Shown: positions 42,259 to 42,407 of the stretch, in pieces
How the letters are laid out: each line of letters begins with the position of its first letter
Position numbering within the stretch: position 1 is the first letter of the stretch
NCBI GenBank assembly: GCA_902491575.1
Contig: CABUID010000018.1
Location: 1-42,407, forward strand
From: an uncultured Bacillota bacterium
GTDB taxonomy: Bacteria > Bacillota_I > Bacilli_A > RFN20 > CAG-631
Reading direction: 5' to 3'
Length of the DNA stretch: 42,407 bases
Translations under genes and position numbers: made by a program
The notes under the pieces: generated by a model
Seen by the model: the letters and a program-made list of their open reading frames with translations, nothing else
Database searches by the model: none
What the model was told of the DNA's origin: nothing

Positions 42259-42407
42259 TATGTACTAAACAAAATATATTGAATTCTTTTTTCTTGAATT
42301 TGCAATTTTTTCATCATCAAAAAAATAAATCAATTTCTTTCCGCCATTTAATGATGAAACTTATTAAATAATACAAACTTTACTATTTTTTAATCAAATT
42401 TCTATCA

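Noticed and set aside
42300..42407. Possible C-terminus of a minus-strand gene entering from the right edge
   Set aside because: The one protein-like frame is closed upstream by a stop with no start codon inside the window.

Overview
The window is AT-rich, densely coded DNA of a low-GC Gram-positive bacterium that reads with the standard code. The tetrapyrrole-free, Firmicutes-style gene set (diadenylate cyclase, spore protease GPR, DUF4127, DUF3899, five-gene Opp transporter, lipoproteins with Ser/Asn-rich linkers, ER-type signal peptidase with TasA-like clients) suggests an uncultured gut-type member of the Bacilli (Erysipelotrichales/RF39/Izemoplasmatales neighbourhood). That placement is inference; no marker here settles it.

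Left part (1-20,450), mostly housekeeping: the start of a lipoprotein, glycerol kinase, cdaA (c-di-AMP synthase), then a leftward operon gpr - small membrane protein - fmt - double-thioredoxin lipoprotein. After it come a DUF4127 gene, a divergent TetR/HXXEE membrane protein pair with an inverted-repeat operator lying on its promoter, and a leftward oppA-B-C-D-F operon. OppC, OppD and OppF carry large insertions, and OppD has lost its Fe-S cysteines. An ABC-F/DUF3899 pair and tRNA-Leu(CAA) close this part.

Middle part (20,450-28,310): an accessory island beginning just after tRNA-Leu. It opens with seven exact 21-bp tandem repeats, then an AlbA_2-type DNA-binding protein whose promoter and coding sequence share short repeats in opposite orientation. 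Small cargo genes follow (two GNAT acetyltransferases, a nitrilase-fold amidase, a DUF4143 ATPase) mixed with at least four decayed genes.

Right part (28,287-42,260): two surface-protein systems separated by an M48 membrane protease. The first is a six-gene leftward cluster: an ER-type (SipW-like) signal peptidase with extra domains and five proteins with SipW-type signal sequences, four of which share a C-terminal signature. It resembles a TasA-like extracellular fibre locus. Its promoter faces a second promoter holding an 18-bp perfect palindrome in its spacer. The second is a translationally coupled operon of a 42-residue peptide, a small lipoprotein and a 1398-residue exported protein with InlB-type repeats.
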